A stretch of 64,000 bases of DNA from positions 191,971 to 255,970 of the forward strand of contig UQWI01000002.1 in NCBI GenBank assembly GCA_900544765.1, written 5' to 3'. The translations under genes were made by a program, and so were the position numbers. Shown piece after piece: positions 50,390-59,380 of this stretch. The notes below the pieces were generated by a model. The model was not told the DNA's origin and made no database searches. It saw only the letters and a program-made list of their open reading frames with translations. The stretch comes from an uncultured Eubacteriales bacterium. Lineage in GTDB: Bacteria; Bacillota; Clostridia; Oscillospirales; Oscillospiraceae. Numbering within the stretch: position 1 is the first letter of the stretch; every line of letters starts with the position of its first letter.

Positions 50390-51523
50390 GTGGAAATATA
50401 TCTCGACAACGCCGCGACAACCCGCGTCTGCCCGGAGGCGGCCGAGGCCGCGCTGAACGCCATGACGGCTGAATACGGCAACCCCAGCTCGACCCACGCA
50501 AAAGGGCGTGCGGCCAGGAAGCTGGTGGATGCGGCGAGGAAGAGCGTCGCCGCCGCCCTGGGTTGTGATAGCGGCGAGCTCGTCTTTACATCCTGCGGCT
50601 CGGAGAGCGACAACTGGGCGCTCTGGTCCGGCGCGGAGTACGTCTCGCGCAAGGGGGGGCATGTGATAAGCTCCACTGTAGAGCACGACGCCGTGCGGCA
50701 TGGCCTCGACGAACTCGAGCGGCGCGGGTACGAAGTCACGCGTCTCACTCCGGACAAGTCCGGAGCCGTGACGTCGGAGCAGCTGCAGGCGGCCCTGCGG
50801 CCTGACACCGTGCTCGTCTCGCTCATGCTTGTGAATAACGAGACCGGCGCGGTGACGGACATCGCGTCCATGGCAAAACTCCTGAAGAAGGCCAACCCCA
50901 ACGCCCTGCTGCACACTGACGCCGTGCAGGGCTTCCTGAAGGTGCCGTTCAAAGCCAGGACGCTCGGCGCGGACCTGATAAGCATCTCCGGACACAAGAT
51001 ACACGCGCCGAAGGGCATAGGCGCCCTCTACATCAAAAAGGGCGTGCGCCTGCGCCCGCTCATTGTAGGCGGGGCCCAGGAGGACGGCAGGCGCGCCGGA
51101 ACGGAGAACGTGCCGTACATCTGCGCCTTCGGAGAGGCCGCGCGTATAGGCGCTGCGCGCGCCGCCGAGTATCAGGAGCGCATGCGCACGCTGCGGGATA
51201 TGGCGGCGGAGCGGCTTGGGCGTGAAAACCCCGGCCTTGTCACCATAGGGGGCGGGGCGCCCCACATACTCAGCATATCCCTGCCCGGCTACAGGAGCGA
51301 GGTACTGATGAACTTCCTCGAGGCGCGCGGCATATACGTCTCGCGCTCCTCGGCCTGCAAGCGCGGCGCGCGCAGCCATGTGCTCGAGGCAATGGGCTTG
51401 CCCGCCGCCGTGATAGACGGCACGCTGCGCATCGGCCTTTCGCGCTACACCACCGGGGAGGAGATGGACGCGTTCTGCCGCGCCGTGTACGAGGCCCGCA
51501 CCACCTTGGCGCACAGCAACTGA
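50390..51523 (+). CDS. Cysteine desulfurase (IscS/NifS-like)
   Basis: A 377-residue PLP enzyme that takes sulfur from cysteine for iron-sulfur clusters or tRNA thiolation. IYLDNAATT starts the protein, SISGHKIHAPKG carries the PLP Lys 203, and SSACKRG carries the catalytic Cys 323. The GTG start follows GAAAGGTG and fits the family N-terminus; an ATG nine codons earlier would be nearly leaderless. Divergence from mtaB, a sulfur-inserting tRNA enzyme, makes a functional link plausible. No iscU or thiI is in the window, so the acceptor is unknown. Confidence 0.93.
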   Translation: MEIYLDNAATTRVCPEAAEAALNAMTAEYGNPSSTHAKGRAARKLVDAARKSVAAALGCDSGELVFTSCGSESDNWALWSGAEYVSRKGGHVISSTVEHDAVRHGLDELERRGYEVTRLTPDKSGAVTSEQLQAALRPDTVLVSLMLVNNETGAVTDIASMAKLLKKANPNALLHTDAVQGFLKVPFKARTLGADLISISGHKIHAPKGIGALYIKKGVRLRPLIVGGAQEDGRRAGTENVPYICAFGEAARIGAARAAEYQERMRTLRDMAAERLGRENPGLVTIGGGAPHILSISLPGYRSEVLMNFLEARGIYVSRSSACKRGARSHVLEAMGLPAAVIDGTLRIGLSRYTTGEEMDAFCRAVYEARTTLAHSN

Positions 51524-51573
51524 AATGTCGTAATATTGTAACGCTTTCGGCGCTTACAGTCAATATTAACGCA

Positions 51574-51613
51574 CAAAAAGGCGCGGCGACGGAAGCTCTC
51601 CGGCGCCGCGCCT
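51574..51613 (-). terminator. Terminator of abrB
   Basis: A 10-bp GC stem (51579-51588 with 51604-51613) with a 15-nt loop. On the minus strand it is followed by TTTTTGTG. It may also stop rightward transcripts from the cysteine desulfurase gene, though no T run follows on that side. Confidence 0.7.
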
Positions 51614-51683
51614 GCTGACAATAAAGAAAGGACGCCAGACCAAAGCCTCACGTCCCGTCTTGTAATTTTGCACCCTCAGGGGG

Positions 51684-51929
51684 TCAGATCTTTTCCTCCA
51701 GCATGCGTATGCAATCAGAGCAAACATTTTTGCCGCGATAGGTCACTATATCCCTGGCATTGTCACAGAAAATGCATGCCGGCTGGTACTTCTTAAGGAT
51801 AATGGTGTCGCCTTCTATGTATATCTCCATAGAGTCTTTTTCGGCGATATCCAGAGTCCTTCGCAGTTCAATGGGCAGGACGATACGTCCGAGCTCATCG
51901 ACTTTCCTTACGATCCCTGTTGACTTCAT
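51684..51929 (-). CDS. abrB: AbrB/SpoVT-type transition-state regulator
   Basis: An 81-residue protein. The N-terminal swapped-hairpin DNA-binding domain MKSTGIVRKVDELGRIVLPIE is diagnostic. The C-terminal part has two CxxC pairs (Cys 52/55 and Cys 70/73), a small zinc-ribbon-like element common in Clostridial AbrB proteins. Such regulators repress stationary-phase and sporulation genes during growth. A strong promoter and a GGAGGG site precede it; spmAB starts divergently close by. Confidence 0.9.
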   Translation of the reverse strand: MKSTGIVRKVDELGRIVLPIELRRTLDIAEKDSMEIYIEGDTIILKKYQPACIFCDNARDIVTYRGKNVCSDCIRMLEEKI

Positions 51930-51975
51930 AATATTCCCTCCAAATCTGCCGCGCGTTTAAATACGGCACTTTAAA

Positions 51976-52004
51976 ATTATATACGAGAATTGTCATAAAG
52001 TCAA
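51976..52004 (-). promoter_or_regulatory. Promoter of abrB
   Basis: Minus strand: TTGACT (51999-52004), 17-bp spacer, TATAAT (51976-51981), close to consensus. Confidence 0.85.
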
Positions 52005-52077
52005 CAGATAAGGCATACATATCCACCAGCCAAAAGTGCCAATAATTTTTGCGATTAATTGGGGGGTATGTACAAAA

Positions 52078-52653
52078 ATGTCAAGCTTGTGGGCCGGAGC
52101 CCTTGCGATATCTGTGGTATTTGGGGTGTTGTCGGGACGATTTGGACAAACAGGCACGGCTTCTCTGGAAGGCGCGGGAGCGGCGGTCGAATTCATACTT
52201 GGCACCGGCGGACTGATATGCCTGTGGAGCGGAGTGTTAGAAATCATGCGGCGTTCCGGGCTCATGGACTCCCTTTCAAAGCTTTTGAAGCCGCTGCTCG
52301 GGAGGCTGTTTCCGAAGGCCTCACGGGAGCCGGAAACGCTCTCTGCGCTCTCTGCCAACGTCTCGGCCAACCTGCTGGGGCTGGGCAATGCGGCGACGCC
52401 TATGGGCATCCGCGCCGCGCGGGGAATGGCGAAACATGCAAAAAACGGCGTGGCAAGCAGCGAGCTTTGTCTGCTCGTTGTCATAAATACTGCCTCAATC
52501 CAGCTGCTGCCCACCACGGTGGCGGCGGTGCGCGCGGCGAACGGCTCAGCCGCGCCCTTCGACATACTGCCCGCAGTCTGGATAAGCTCGATAGCCTCGG
52601 TGACGGTTGGAGTACTGGCGGCGAAGCTGTTCGAGGGATTCAGCCGTAAATGA
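52078..52653 (+). CDS. spmA: Spore maturation protein A
   Basis: A 191-residue membrane protein with four or five hydrophobic segments and the nucleoside-transporter Gate-like motifs. The block SANVSANLLGLGNAATPMGI is characteristic of SpmA. In Bacillus, SpmA and SpmB are needed for full dehydration of the spore core. The start is uncertain: the ATG at 52078 has GGGGGG 11 bp upstream, slightly far. Promoter elements are not obvious, consistent with a sporulation sigma factor. Confidence 0.92.
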   Translation: MSSLWAGALAISVVFGVLSGRFGQTGTASLEGAGAAVEFILGTGGLICLWSGVLEIMRRSGLMDSLSKLLKPLLGRLFPKASREPETLSALSANVSANLLGLGNAATPMGIRAARGMAKHAKNGVASSELCLLVVINTASIQLLPTTVAAVRAANGSAAPFDILPAVWISSIASVTVGVLAAKLFEGFSRK

Positions 52654-53168
52654 GCGCCGCAGCGGGCATACTGCCGGCCGTCGTCATGGCCGCCGCGGCA
52701 CTGTACGGGCTCTTCAAGGGCGTGGATGTGTTTTCTGCGGTTGTGGACGGGGTAAAGGACGGGCTGCGCGTGGTGCTGAAGATTTTCCCGCCGCTGGTGG
52801 CGCTGCTCACGGCGGTTTATATGCTGCGGGCGAGCGGAGTGCTGGACGCGTTCACCTCGCTCATCTCTCCGGCGCTGAGCCTGCTGGGCATACCGGCGGA
52901 GACAGGGGCGCTTATGCTGCTCAGGCCGGTGAGCGGCTCGGGCGCGCTGGCCGTGGCGGGCGATTTGATAGCGCAGTACGGGCCGGACTCACTCATAGGC
53001 CGCACGGCCTCCGTCATGCTCGGCAGCACGGAGACGACCTTCTACGTCATTGCCGTCTACTTCGGCGCGGCCGGGATCAAGCGCACGCGCTACGCCGTAC
53101 CGGCGGCGCTGTGCGCCGATTTGACAGGCTTTATTATGAGCGCGCTGACGGTGCGATTGCTGTTTTGA
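52650..53168 (+). CDS. spmB: Spore maturation protein B
   Basis: A 172-residue membrane protein with four hydrophobic segments. RPVSGSGALAVAGDLIAQYGPDSLIG and MLGSTETTFYVIAVYFGA are SpmB signatures. Its ATG overlaps the spmA stop by 4 bp, so the pair is translationally coupled and probably forms one membrane complex in the forespore. Confidence 0.94.
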   Translation: MSAAAGILPAVVMAAAALYGLFKGVDVFSAVVDGVKDGLRVVLKIFPPLVALLTAVYMLRASGVLDAFTSLISPALSLLGIPAETGALMLLRPVSGSGALAVAGDLIAQYGPDSLIGRTASVMLGSTETTFYVIAVYFGAAGIKRTRYAVPAALCADLTGFIMSALTVRLLF

Positions 53169-53185
53169 CGCGGCTGTGGTAATAT
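53157..53185 (+). promoter_or_regulatory. Possible promoter of the SLOG-family gene
   Basis: TTGCTG (53157-53162), 17-bp spacer, TAATAT (53180-53185), at the end of spmB. Confidence 0.5.
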
Positions 53186-53215
53186 AAGTTACAGCAGATG
53201 AAACGGGGTGAGGGC

Positions 53216-53716
53216 GTGTATTCGACGGAAAAGACCTGCTGCTTCACGGGCCACCGTGCGGCAAAGCTGCCCTGGGGGCACAACGAGGCCGACCCGCGCT
53301 GCGTGAGGCTCAAGCGCGAGCTGTACAGCGCGATAAGCCGCCTCTACGCAATCGGCTACCGCCGCTTCATCTGCGGCATGGCCCTCGGCTGCGACATGTA
53401 CTTCGCGGAGGCCGTGCTGGAGCTCAAGGAGGAGCACCCGGACGTGTTCCTCGAGGCGGCGGTGCCGTGTCCGGATCAGGACAGCCGCTGGTCCAGGCAG
53501 GAGCGGGAGCGCTATGCCGGACTGCTCGAGAGCTGCGACAGGTATACGCTGATAAGCGAGAGGTATACTTATACATGCATGGCTGAGCGCAACAGCTATA
53601 TGATAGCCCAGTCCAGCCTGCTGGTCGCTGTGTTCAGCGGGGAGCGGGGCGGCACATTCAACACCATACGCGAGGCCGTAAGCCTAGGGCGGAGGATAGT
53701 TGAGATAGAAATATAG
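53216..53716 (+). CDS. SLOG-family protein (DUF1273/YoqJ-like)
   Basis: A 166-residue Rossmann-like protein of the SLOG superfamily. CCFTGHRAAKLPW at the start, GYRRFICGMALGCDMYFAEAV in the middle and the late FSGERGGTFNTI segment are typical of DUF1273 proteins, which are thought to bind nucleotides or nucleotide-derived signals. Its exact role is unknown. The GTG start is preferred to an ATG six codons earlier because that ATG would lie only a few bases from the predicted transcription start. Confidence 0.8.
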   Translation: MYSTEKTCCFTGHRAAKLPWGHNEADPRCVRLKRELYSAISRLYAIGYRRFICGMALGCDMYFAEAVLELKEEHPDVFLEAAVPCPDQDSRWSRQERERYAGLLESCDRYTLISERYTYTCMAERNSYMIAQSSLLVAVFSGERGGTFNTIREAVSLGRRIVEIEI

Positions 53717-53740
53717 CGCCGCGCACTTTACACGCGGCGC
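53716..53740 (+). terminator. Hairpin after the SLOG gene, with the next -35 in its loop
   Basis: An 8-bp GC stem (53717-53724 with 53733-53740, GCGCCGCG/CGCGGCGC) followed by TTGTTGG. The loop contains TTTACA, the -35 of the following promoter. Confidence 0.6.
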
Positions 53741-53755
53741 TTGTTGGTGTATAAT
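53727..53755 (+). promoter_or_regulatory. Promoter of the DUF1934-argS unit
   Basis: TTTACA (53727-53732), 17-bp spacer, TATAAT (53750-53755). Confidence 0.75.
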
Positions 53756-53788
53756 ACCTCGCCTACTTTTATATACGCGGAGTGTGTT

Positions 53789-54223
53789 ATGAAAGACGTC
53801 ATTATTTCTATAACGGGTACTCAGGATGCGCCGCAGGGCGAGGACAACACCATAGAGCTCGTCACCGAGGGCAAATACTGCTTCAAGGACGGGCGCGGCA
53901 AGCTGACCTATATGGAGAGCGAACTGACGGGCATGGCGGGGACAAAGACCAGCTTCACCTTCTCGCCCGACGAGGTCGTGCTCTCGCGCGAGGGGACGCT
54001 GACCAGCTGCATGATTTTCCGACAGGGTACGAAAAACACCTTCCTGTACGACACGCCCTACGGCTCCACCACGATGGGGCTGGACACCCACAGCATACGC
54101 TCCACGCTGGGCGAAAAGGGCGGGGAGATGGAAATAGACTACATCGTGGACTTCGACCACGCGGTCGTAGGACGCAACAAGTTCAAGATTAACGTAAGAG
54201 AACAGGCTCGGGGGAGTGTATGA
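53789..54223 (+). CDS. DUF1934 protein (YwiB-like)
   Basis: A 144-residue small beta-barrel protein of the calycin-like DUF1934 family. MKDVIISITGTQ at the start and the closing DYIVDFDHAVVGRNKFKINV are characteristic. In Bacillus the homologue ywiB also precedes argS, so this linkage is conserved, but the biochemical role is unknown. Its stop overlaps the argS start. Confidence 0.88.
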   Translation: MKDVIISITGTQDAPQGEDNTIELVTEGKYCFKDGRGKLTYMESELTGMAGTKTSFTFSPDEVVLSREGTLTSCMIFRQGTKNTFLYDTPYGSTTMGLDTHSIRSTLGEKGGEMEIDYIVDFDHAVVGRNKFKINVREQARGSV

Positions 54224-55968
54224 TGTCAAATCTGGTTGAAGAGGCAAAAAGGCAGATTAACGCGCTGCTCGCGGCGGCGCAGGCCAAGGCGTGCGCCAAG
54301 GGCGAGCTGCCCGAGGCGGACGCGCTCAGCGGCGTGGTGGAGATACCCAAGGACGCGGCCAACGGCGACTTCGCCGCCAATCACGCGATGACGGGTGCCA
54401 GGGCGCTGCGCATGGCCCCGCGCAAGATAGCCGACGCCCTTGTCGCAAACCTGGAGCTCGAGGGCAGCTGGTTCACCGGCGCCGAGGCCGCAGGCCCGGG
54501 CTTTATAAACTTCCGCCTCGGCCCGGCCTGGTACGGCGACGTGCTCGCCGCCGTGCAGCGCGAGGGCGCGGATTACGGCCGCAGCGACGCGCTCAAAGGA
54601 CAGAAGATAATGGTGGAGTTCGTCTCCGCCAACCCCACGGGGCCTATGCACATGGGCAACGCCCGCGGCGGCGTGCTAGGCGACACGCTCGCCGAGGTGC
54701 TTTCCCGCGCGGGCGCAGACGTCTGGCGTGAGTTCTACGTCAACGACGCCGGCAACCAGATAGAGAAGTTCGCCACCAGCATCGACGCGCGCTACCGCCA
54801 GCTCATTCTGGGCGAGGACGCGGTTGAGTTCCCCGAGGACGGCTATCACGGCGACGACATAAAAGCCCTCGCCGCGGCCTTCCGCGAGAAGTTCGGCGAC
54901 GGCTGGCTGGACAAGAGCGAGGCCGAGCGGCACGAGGCCATGGCTCAGTTCGGGCTCAGCGTCAACCTGCCCAAGATGAAGGCCGACCTCGAGCGCTACG
55001 GCATCACCTATGACGAGTGGTTCCGCGAGAGCAGCCTGCACGAGAGCGGCTATGTCAAGGCCACGGTGGACAAGCTCACCGAGCTCGGCTGCACCTATGA
55101 GAAGGACGGCGCCCTCTGGCTGGCCACCTCGCGCATCCTCGGCGACGAGCTGCGCGCCGCCGGAAAGAGCGAGAAGGACATAGAAAAGCTCGACCTCAAG
55201 GACGACGTTCTCCGCCGAGCCAACGGCATCTATACTTACTTCGCCGCCGACATCGCCTACCACCGCAACAAGCTGGAGGTACGGCATTTTGACCGCGCCA
55301 TAAACATCTGGGGCGCCGACCACCATGGTCACGTCGCCCGCCTCAAAGGCGCGCTCGACGCCCTGGACCTCGACGGCCAGCACCGCCTCGAGATAGTGCT
55401 CATGCAGCTCGTGAAGCTCCTGCGCGACGGCGAGGTCGTGCGCATGAGCAAGCGCACCGGCAAGGCCATCAGCCTTACCGATTTGCTCGACGAGGTGCCG
55501 CGCGACGCCGCGCGCTGGTTCTTCAACGCCAAGGCCGACACGCAGATGGACTTCGACCTCGGCCTCGCCGTGCGCGAGGACAGCGAGAACCCGGTCTATT
55601 ACGTCCAGTACGCCCACGCGCGCATCTGCTCCGTCATACGCAACCTCGCCGACGACGGCCACGCCGTGCCCGGCTCCGAGAGCATAGACCCGGCCGTGTT
55701 TGCCACGGCCCAGGAGCGCGAGCTCATAAAGCAGCTCTCCGAGCTGCCGGACGAGCTGCTGCGCGCCGCCAACAGCCTCGACCCGAGCCGCATAAACCGC
55801 TACGCCACGGAGCTGGCCGCGCGCTTCCACCGCTTCTACAACTCCTGCCGCATCAAGGGCGAGGAGGAGAAGGTGCTGAACGCCCGCCTGCTGCTGGCCG
55901 ACGATGTGCGCGGCGCGCTTGCCGTGTGCCTGGACATACTCGGCGTGACCGCCCCAGAGCGTATGTAA
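54220..55968 (+). CDS. argS: Arginyl-tRNA synthetase
   Basis: A 582-residue class I synthetase. An N-terminal Add-1 domain is followed by the HIGH-like HMGN (144-147), the KMSKS-equivalent RMSKRTGKA near residue 409, and a C-terminal anticodon-binding DALR domain. The start overlaps the preceding stop, behind a GGGGGAG site; a second ATG directly follows the first, so either may be used. It is followed by its own terminator. Confidence 0.96.
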   Translation: MMSNLVEEAKRQINALLAAAQAKACAKGELPEADALSGVVEIPKDAANGDFAANHAMTGARALRMAPRKIADALVANLELEGSWFTGAEAAGPGFINFRLGPAWYGDVLAAVQREGADYGRSDALKGQKIMVEFVSANPTGPMHMGNARGGVLGDTLAEVLSRAGADVWREFYVNDAGNQIEKFATSIDARYRQLILGEDAVEFPEDGYHGDDIKALAAAFREKFGDGWLDKSEAERHEAMAQFGLSVNLPKMKADLERYGITYDEWFRESSLHESGYVKATVDKLTELGCTYEKDGALWLATSRILGDELRAAGKSEKDIEKLDLKDDVLRRANGIYTYFAADIAYHRNKLEVRHFDRAINIWGADHHGHVARLKGALDALDLDGQHRLEIVLMQLVKLLRDGEVVRMSKRTGKAISLTDLLDEVPRDAARWFFNAKADTQMDFDLGLAVREDSENPVYYVQYAHARICSVIRNLADDGHAVPGSESIDPAVFATAQERELIKQLSELPDELLRAANSLDPSRINRYATELAARFHRFYNSCRIKGEEEKVLNARLLLADDVRGALAVCLDILGVTAPERM

Positions 55969-55978
55969 AAACTCGCAT

Positions 55979-56009
55979 AAAAGAGCGGAGGATTCCTTCG
56001 CTCTTTTTT
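55979..56009 (+). terminator. Terminator of argS
   Basis: An interrupted stem AAAAGAGCG/CGCTCTTTT (55979-55987 with 55999-56007), with AGG/CCT pairing inside, ending in a T6 run. Confidence 0.85.
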
Positions 56010-56087
56010 GCATTTTGACGGCATTGTGCGGGGACTGTTGGCGTGAGAGAGCATGATTGTCGAAGTTTTGTCTATTGTGTCAAAAAA

Positions 56088-56116
56088 TTGTTAATAATAA
56101 TTTCACAAATTATAAG
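56088..56116 (+). promoter_or_regulatory. Promoter of the candidate small RNA
   Basis: TTGTTA (56088-56093), 17-bp spacer, TATAAG (56111-56116), in an AT-rich stretch after the argS terminator. Confidence 0.6.
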
Positions 56117-56121
56117 CGTTT

Positions 56122-56266
56122 ACCACTTTACAAATCCTGAGGCAGGTGGTATTATACATGAGGATTGTGAAATGTGTAACGCATGACACGACCAGTCTCC
56201 TCTCATTTTTTTGATCTTATTTCTCTCTCTCCACAAAAAACGTCCGGCGAGCCGGGCGTTTTTTGG
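56122..56266 (+). ncRNA. Candidate small RNA between argS and uvrA
   Basis: About 145 nt bounded by a predicted promoter and a strong terminator, with no reading frame of note. AATCCT (56133-56138) can pair with AGGATT (56161-56166), extended by TTT/AAA and CAC/GTG pairs past a 3x3 internal loop. Alternatively TACCAC (56121-56126) pairs perfectly with GTGGTA (56146-56151), which is incompatible with the first fold. The 3' third is pyrimidine-rich (TCTCCTCTC, then TCTCTCTCTCC) and could pair with GGAGG-type ribosome-binding sites. It does not match 6S, SRP or RNase P RNA by eye. Confidence 0.45.
56235..56264 (+). terminator. Strong terminator ending the candidate small RNA
   Basis: AAAAAACG-CCGGC paired with GCCGG-CGTTTTTT (56235-56248 with 56251-56264, one T/G mismatch position), with a T6 end. 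Confidence 0.85.
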
Positions 56267-56426
56267 TTTTTGCGCCGCGGCCATGCGCCGGGGCGTTTTT
56301 GCTGTCCCGGGCCGCGTGAGGCGCGAGCCGCCGCACCATGCGGCGGAAGGTTCAAATGCCGTGCGCGCCCTGGGAATGCTGTCGTGAAGCTCTCTCGGGA
56401 AAGGGAGCTTCATACACAAGATATGG

Positions 56427-56455
56427 TTGCAATAACCCTGCCTTCGGGGTATAAT
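56427..56455 (+). promoter_or_regulatory. Promoter of uvrA
   Basis: TTGCAA (56427-56432), 17-bp spacer, TATAAT (56450-56455). The spacer contains CCTGCCTTCGGG, as in the XRE promoter at 23.4 kb. Confidence 0.8.
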
Positions 56456-56474
56456 TAGCTGTTCGAGTCTAATT
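56453..56474. promoter_or_regulatory. Inverted repeat over the uvrA -10, candidate operator
   Basis: AATTAG (56453-56458) and CTAATT (56469-56474) are separated by 10 bp and overlap the -10 and start region. It is not a canonical GAAC-GTTC LexA box. Confidence 0.45.
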
Positions 56475-56498
56475 GGCATAAGAGGTATATTTGCACGA

Positions 56499-59330
56499 AT
56501 GAGAGAAAGCATTTTCATAAAGGGCGCGAGGGAGAACAACCTCAAGAACATAGACCTTGAGATACCGCGCGACAAGCTCGTGGTGTTCACGGGCCTGTCC
56601 GGCAGCGGCAAGAGCTCGCTGGCCTTTGACACCATATATGCCGAAGGGCAGAGGCGCTATGTCGAGAGCCTTTCGAGCTACGCGAGGATGTTCCTCGGCC
56701 AGATGGACAAGCCCGACGTGGACTACATCGAGGGCCTCTCCCCGGCCATAAGCATAGACCAAAAGACCACCAGCCGCAACCCGCGTTCCACCGTGGGCAC
56801 GGTCACGGAGATATACGACTACCTGCGCCTGCTCTGGGCGCGCATAGGCATACCGCACTGCCCCAAGTGCGGCAAGGAGATACGCCAGCAGACCATAGAC
56901 CAGATTGTCGACCAGGTGCTTGCCTGGCCGGAGGGGACGCGCATACAGATACTCGCGCCCGTTGTGCGCTCGCGCAAGGGCGAGCACGCAAAGGTGTTCG
57001 AGGACGCGCGCAAGGGCGGCTATGTCCGCGTGCGGGTGGACGGCTCCGTCTATGACCTCAGCGAGGACATCCCGCTTGACAAGAACAAGAAGCACAATAT
57101 CGAGGTGGTCGTGGACCGCATCGTCGTGAGGGCGGACAGCGCAAGGCGCCTTACGGACAGCGCCGAGACGGCGGCCTCGCTCTCCGGCGGCCTGGTGCTG
57201 GTCAACGATGTCTCCACGGGCGAGGAGCAGCTCTTCTCGCAGAATTACGCCTGCGAGGACTGCGGCATATCCATCGAGGAGCTTGCGCCGCGCATGTTCT
57301 CCTTCAACAGCCCCTACGGCGCCTGTCCGACCTGCTCCGGCTTGGGTACCCAGGTGCGCGTGGACCCCGAGCTCATCATACGGAACAAGAACCTCTCCAT
57401 AATGGAGGGCGGCATACAGGCCCCCGGCTGGGGCAGCGTGAAGGGCGATACAATTGCCAAGATGTACTATGACGCCCTGGCAAAGAAGTATCACTTCAAG
57501 CTCACGACGCCCATCAAGGACCTGCCCAAAGACGTCCTGGACGTGATAATGTACGGCACGGGCGGGGAGCCGCTGGAGCTGCAGTACGACACCGCGCGCG
57601 GCAAGGGCGTGCTCAAGCAGCCCTTTGAGGGCCTGGTGAACAACATCGAGCGACGCTACCGCGACACGCAGAGCCAGAGCATGCGGGAGGAGTACGAGGA
57701 GTACATGGGCCAGTACCCCTGCCCGGACTGCGGCGGCAAGCGCCTGAAAAAGGAGGCCCTGGCCGTCACCGTCGGCGGACTCTCCATCATGGACTTCTGC
57801 GACATGCCCATCACGCGCTCGCTGGAGTTCATCGAGGCCCTGCCGGACAAGCTCAGCGCCCGCGAGCGCATGATAGCCGACATGATAATCAAGGAGATAC
57901 GCTCGAGGCTGCACTTCCTCGCCAGCGTGGGCCTGCAATACCTGACGCTTTCCCGCGCGGCGGCAACGCTCTCCGGCGGCGAGAGCCAGCGTATACGGCT
58001 GGCGACGCAGATTGGCTCTTCGCTCATGGGCGTGCTGTACATCCTTGACGAGCCGAGCATAGGCCTGCACCAGCGCGACAACGGCAAGCTCATAAATACG
58101 CTCAAGGAGCTGCGAGATCTGGGCAACACGCTGGTCGTCGTCGAGCACGACGAGGACACCATGCGCGCCGCAGACTGGATAGTGGACATCGGCCCCGGCG
58201 CGGGCGTCCACGGCGGAGAGGTCGTCGCACAGGGCACCGTCGAGGACATTGAGGCCGAGCCGCGAAGCCTGACCGGCCAGTACCTCTCCGGCGCAAGGAA
58301 GATACCCGTGCCGGCTAAGCGCCGCGCCGGGAACGGAAAATTTTTGACCATCCATAACGCCCGCGAGAACAATTTGAAGGGTGTAGACGTCCAAATACCG
58401 CTGGGCGTGCTGACCTGCGTCACCGGCGTCTCCGGCTCCGGCAAATCAAGCCTCATAAACGAGGTGCTCTATAAGACCCTGGCCGCGGAGAAGAATCGCG
58501 CCCACGTCCGTCCCGGCAAGTGCGACGGCATAGAGGGCCTTGAGAACGTGGACAAGGTTATCTGCATAGACCAGAGCCCCATAGGGCGCACCCCGCGCTC
58601 AAACCCCGCGACCTACACCGGCGTGTTCAATGACATACGCGAGCTGTTTGCGTCCACCAACGACGCCAAGCTGCACGGCTACGGCCCGGGGCGCTTCTCC
58701 TTCAACGTGAAGGGCGGGCGCTGCGAGGCCTGCTCCGGCGACGGCCTCATCAAAATTGAAATGCACTTCCTGCCCGACATCTACGTCCCCTGCGACGTCT
58801 GCAAGGGCAAGCGCTACAACCGCGAGACGCTGGAGGTCCGCTACAAGGGCAGGAACATCTCCGAGGTGCTGGAGATGACCGCCGAGGAGGCCGTGGGCTT
58901 CTTCGAGAACATCCCCAAAATACGCGACCGCATACAGACGCTGTGCGACGTCGGCCTCGGCTATGTCAAGCTCGGCCAGAGCAGTACGACGCTCTCCGGC
59001 GGCGAGGCACAGCGCGTGAAGCTGGCGACGGAGCTCTCCAAGCGCTCCACCGGCCAGACCGTGTATGTCCTCGACGAGCCCACCACGGGCCTGCACACAT
59101 ACGACGTGCAGAAGCTCATCACTATACTCGACAGGCTCACCGACGCGGGCAACACGGTAGTCGTCATAGAGCACAACCTCGACGTCATCAAGGTCGCCGA
59201 CCACATCATAGACCTCGGCCCAGAGGGCGGTGACGGCGGCGGCGAGATAGTGTTCGAGGGAACGCCTGAGGGCTGCGCAGCATGCGCCGGCAGCGCCACC
59301 GGCGAATATCTGAAGAAACTGCTGGAATAA
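56499..59330 (+). CDS. uvrA: Excinuclease ABC subunit A
   Basis: A 943-residue damage-recognition ATPase of nucleotide excision repair. Two ABC modules are present: Walker [10 protein letters not shown] at 32-40 and GVSGSGKSS near 645. Zinc-finger CxxC pairs are in both halves (CPKCG, CEDC...CPTC, CPDC, CEAC...CDVC), and the two signature motifs LSGGESQRI and LSGGEAQRV are intact. It starts a long plus-strand run that continues with recD2, comF-like and mreB. The GAGG site is about 14 bp from the ATG, rather distant. Confidence 0.97.
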   Translation: MRESIFIKGARENNLKNIDLEIPRDKLVVFTGLSGSGKSSLAFDTIYAEGQRRYVESLSSYARMFLGQMDKPDVDYIEGLSPAISIDQKTTSRNPRSTVGTVTEIYDYLRLLWARIGIPHCPKCGKEIRQQTIDQIVDQVLAWPEGTRIQILAPVVRSRKGEHAKVFEDARKGGYVRVRVDGSVYDLSEDIPLDKNKKHNIEVVVDRIVVRADSARRLTDSAETAASLSGGLVLVNDVSTGEEQLFSQNYACEDCGISIEELAPRMFSFNSPYGACPTCSGLGTQVRVDPELIIRNKNLSIMEGGIQAPGWGSVKGDTIAKMYYDALAKKYHFKLTTPIKDLPKDVLDVIMYGTGGEPLELQYDTARGKGVLKQPFEGLVNNIERRYRDTQSQSMREEYEEYMGQYPCPDCGGKRLKKEALAVTVGGLSIMDFCDMPITRSLEFIEALPDKLSARERMIADMIIKEIRSRLHFLASVGLQYLTLSRAAATLSGGESQRIRLATQIGSSLMGVLYILDEPSIGLHQRDNGKLINTLKELRDLGNTLVVVEHDEDTMRAADWIVDIGPGAGVHGGEVVAQGTVEDIEAEPRSLTGQYLSGARKIPVPAKRRAGNGKFLTIHNARENNLKGVDVQIPLGVLTCVTGVSGSGKSSLINEVLYKTLAAEKNRAHVRPGKCDGIEGLENVDKVICIDQSPIGRTPRSNPATYTGVFNDIRELFASTNDAKLHGYGPGRFSFNVKGGRCEACSGDGLIKIEMHFLPDIYVPCDVCKGKRYNRETLEVRYKGRNISEVLEMTAEEAVGFFENIPKIRDRIQTLCDVGLGYVKLGQSSTTLSGGEAQRVKLATELSKRSTGQTVYVLDEPTTGLHTYDVQKLITILDRLTDAGNTVVVIEHNLDVIKVADHIIDLGPEGGDGGGEIVFEGTPEGCAACAGSATGEYLKKLLE

Positions 59331-59380
59331 CGGTAACCCGGACAGGCCGCCCCGCATAGCATGTCACAGGGGGTGCGCAC

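Noticed and set aside
56453..56474. LexA box at uvrA
   Set aside because: The inverted repeat AATTAG/CTAATT does not have the GAAC-GTTC form expected of Bacillota LexA sites.
56455..56480. tRNA 3' end (GTTCGAGTC looks like a T-loop)
   Set aside because: The flanking bases do not form a T-stem or acceptor stem, and no other tRNA arms are present.
56469..58394. Long minus-strand reading frame opposite uvrA
   Set aside because: A shadow of uvrA, with no start signals or recognisable domains.
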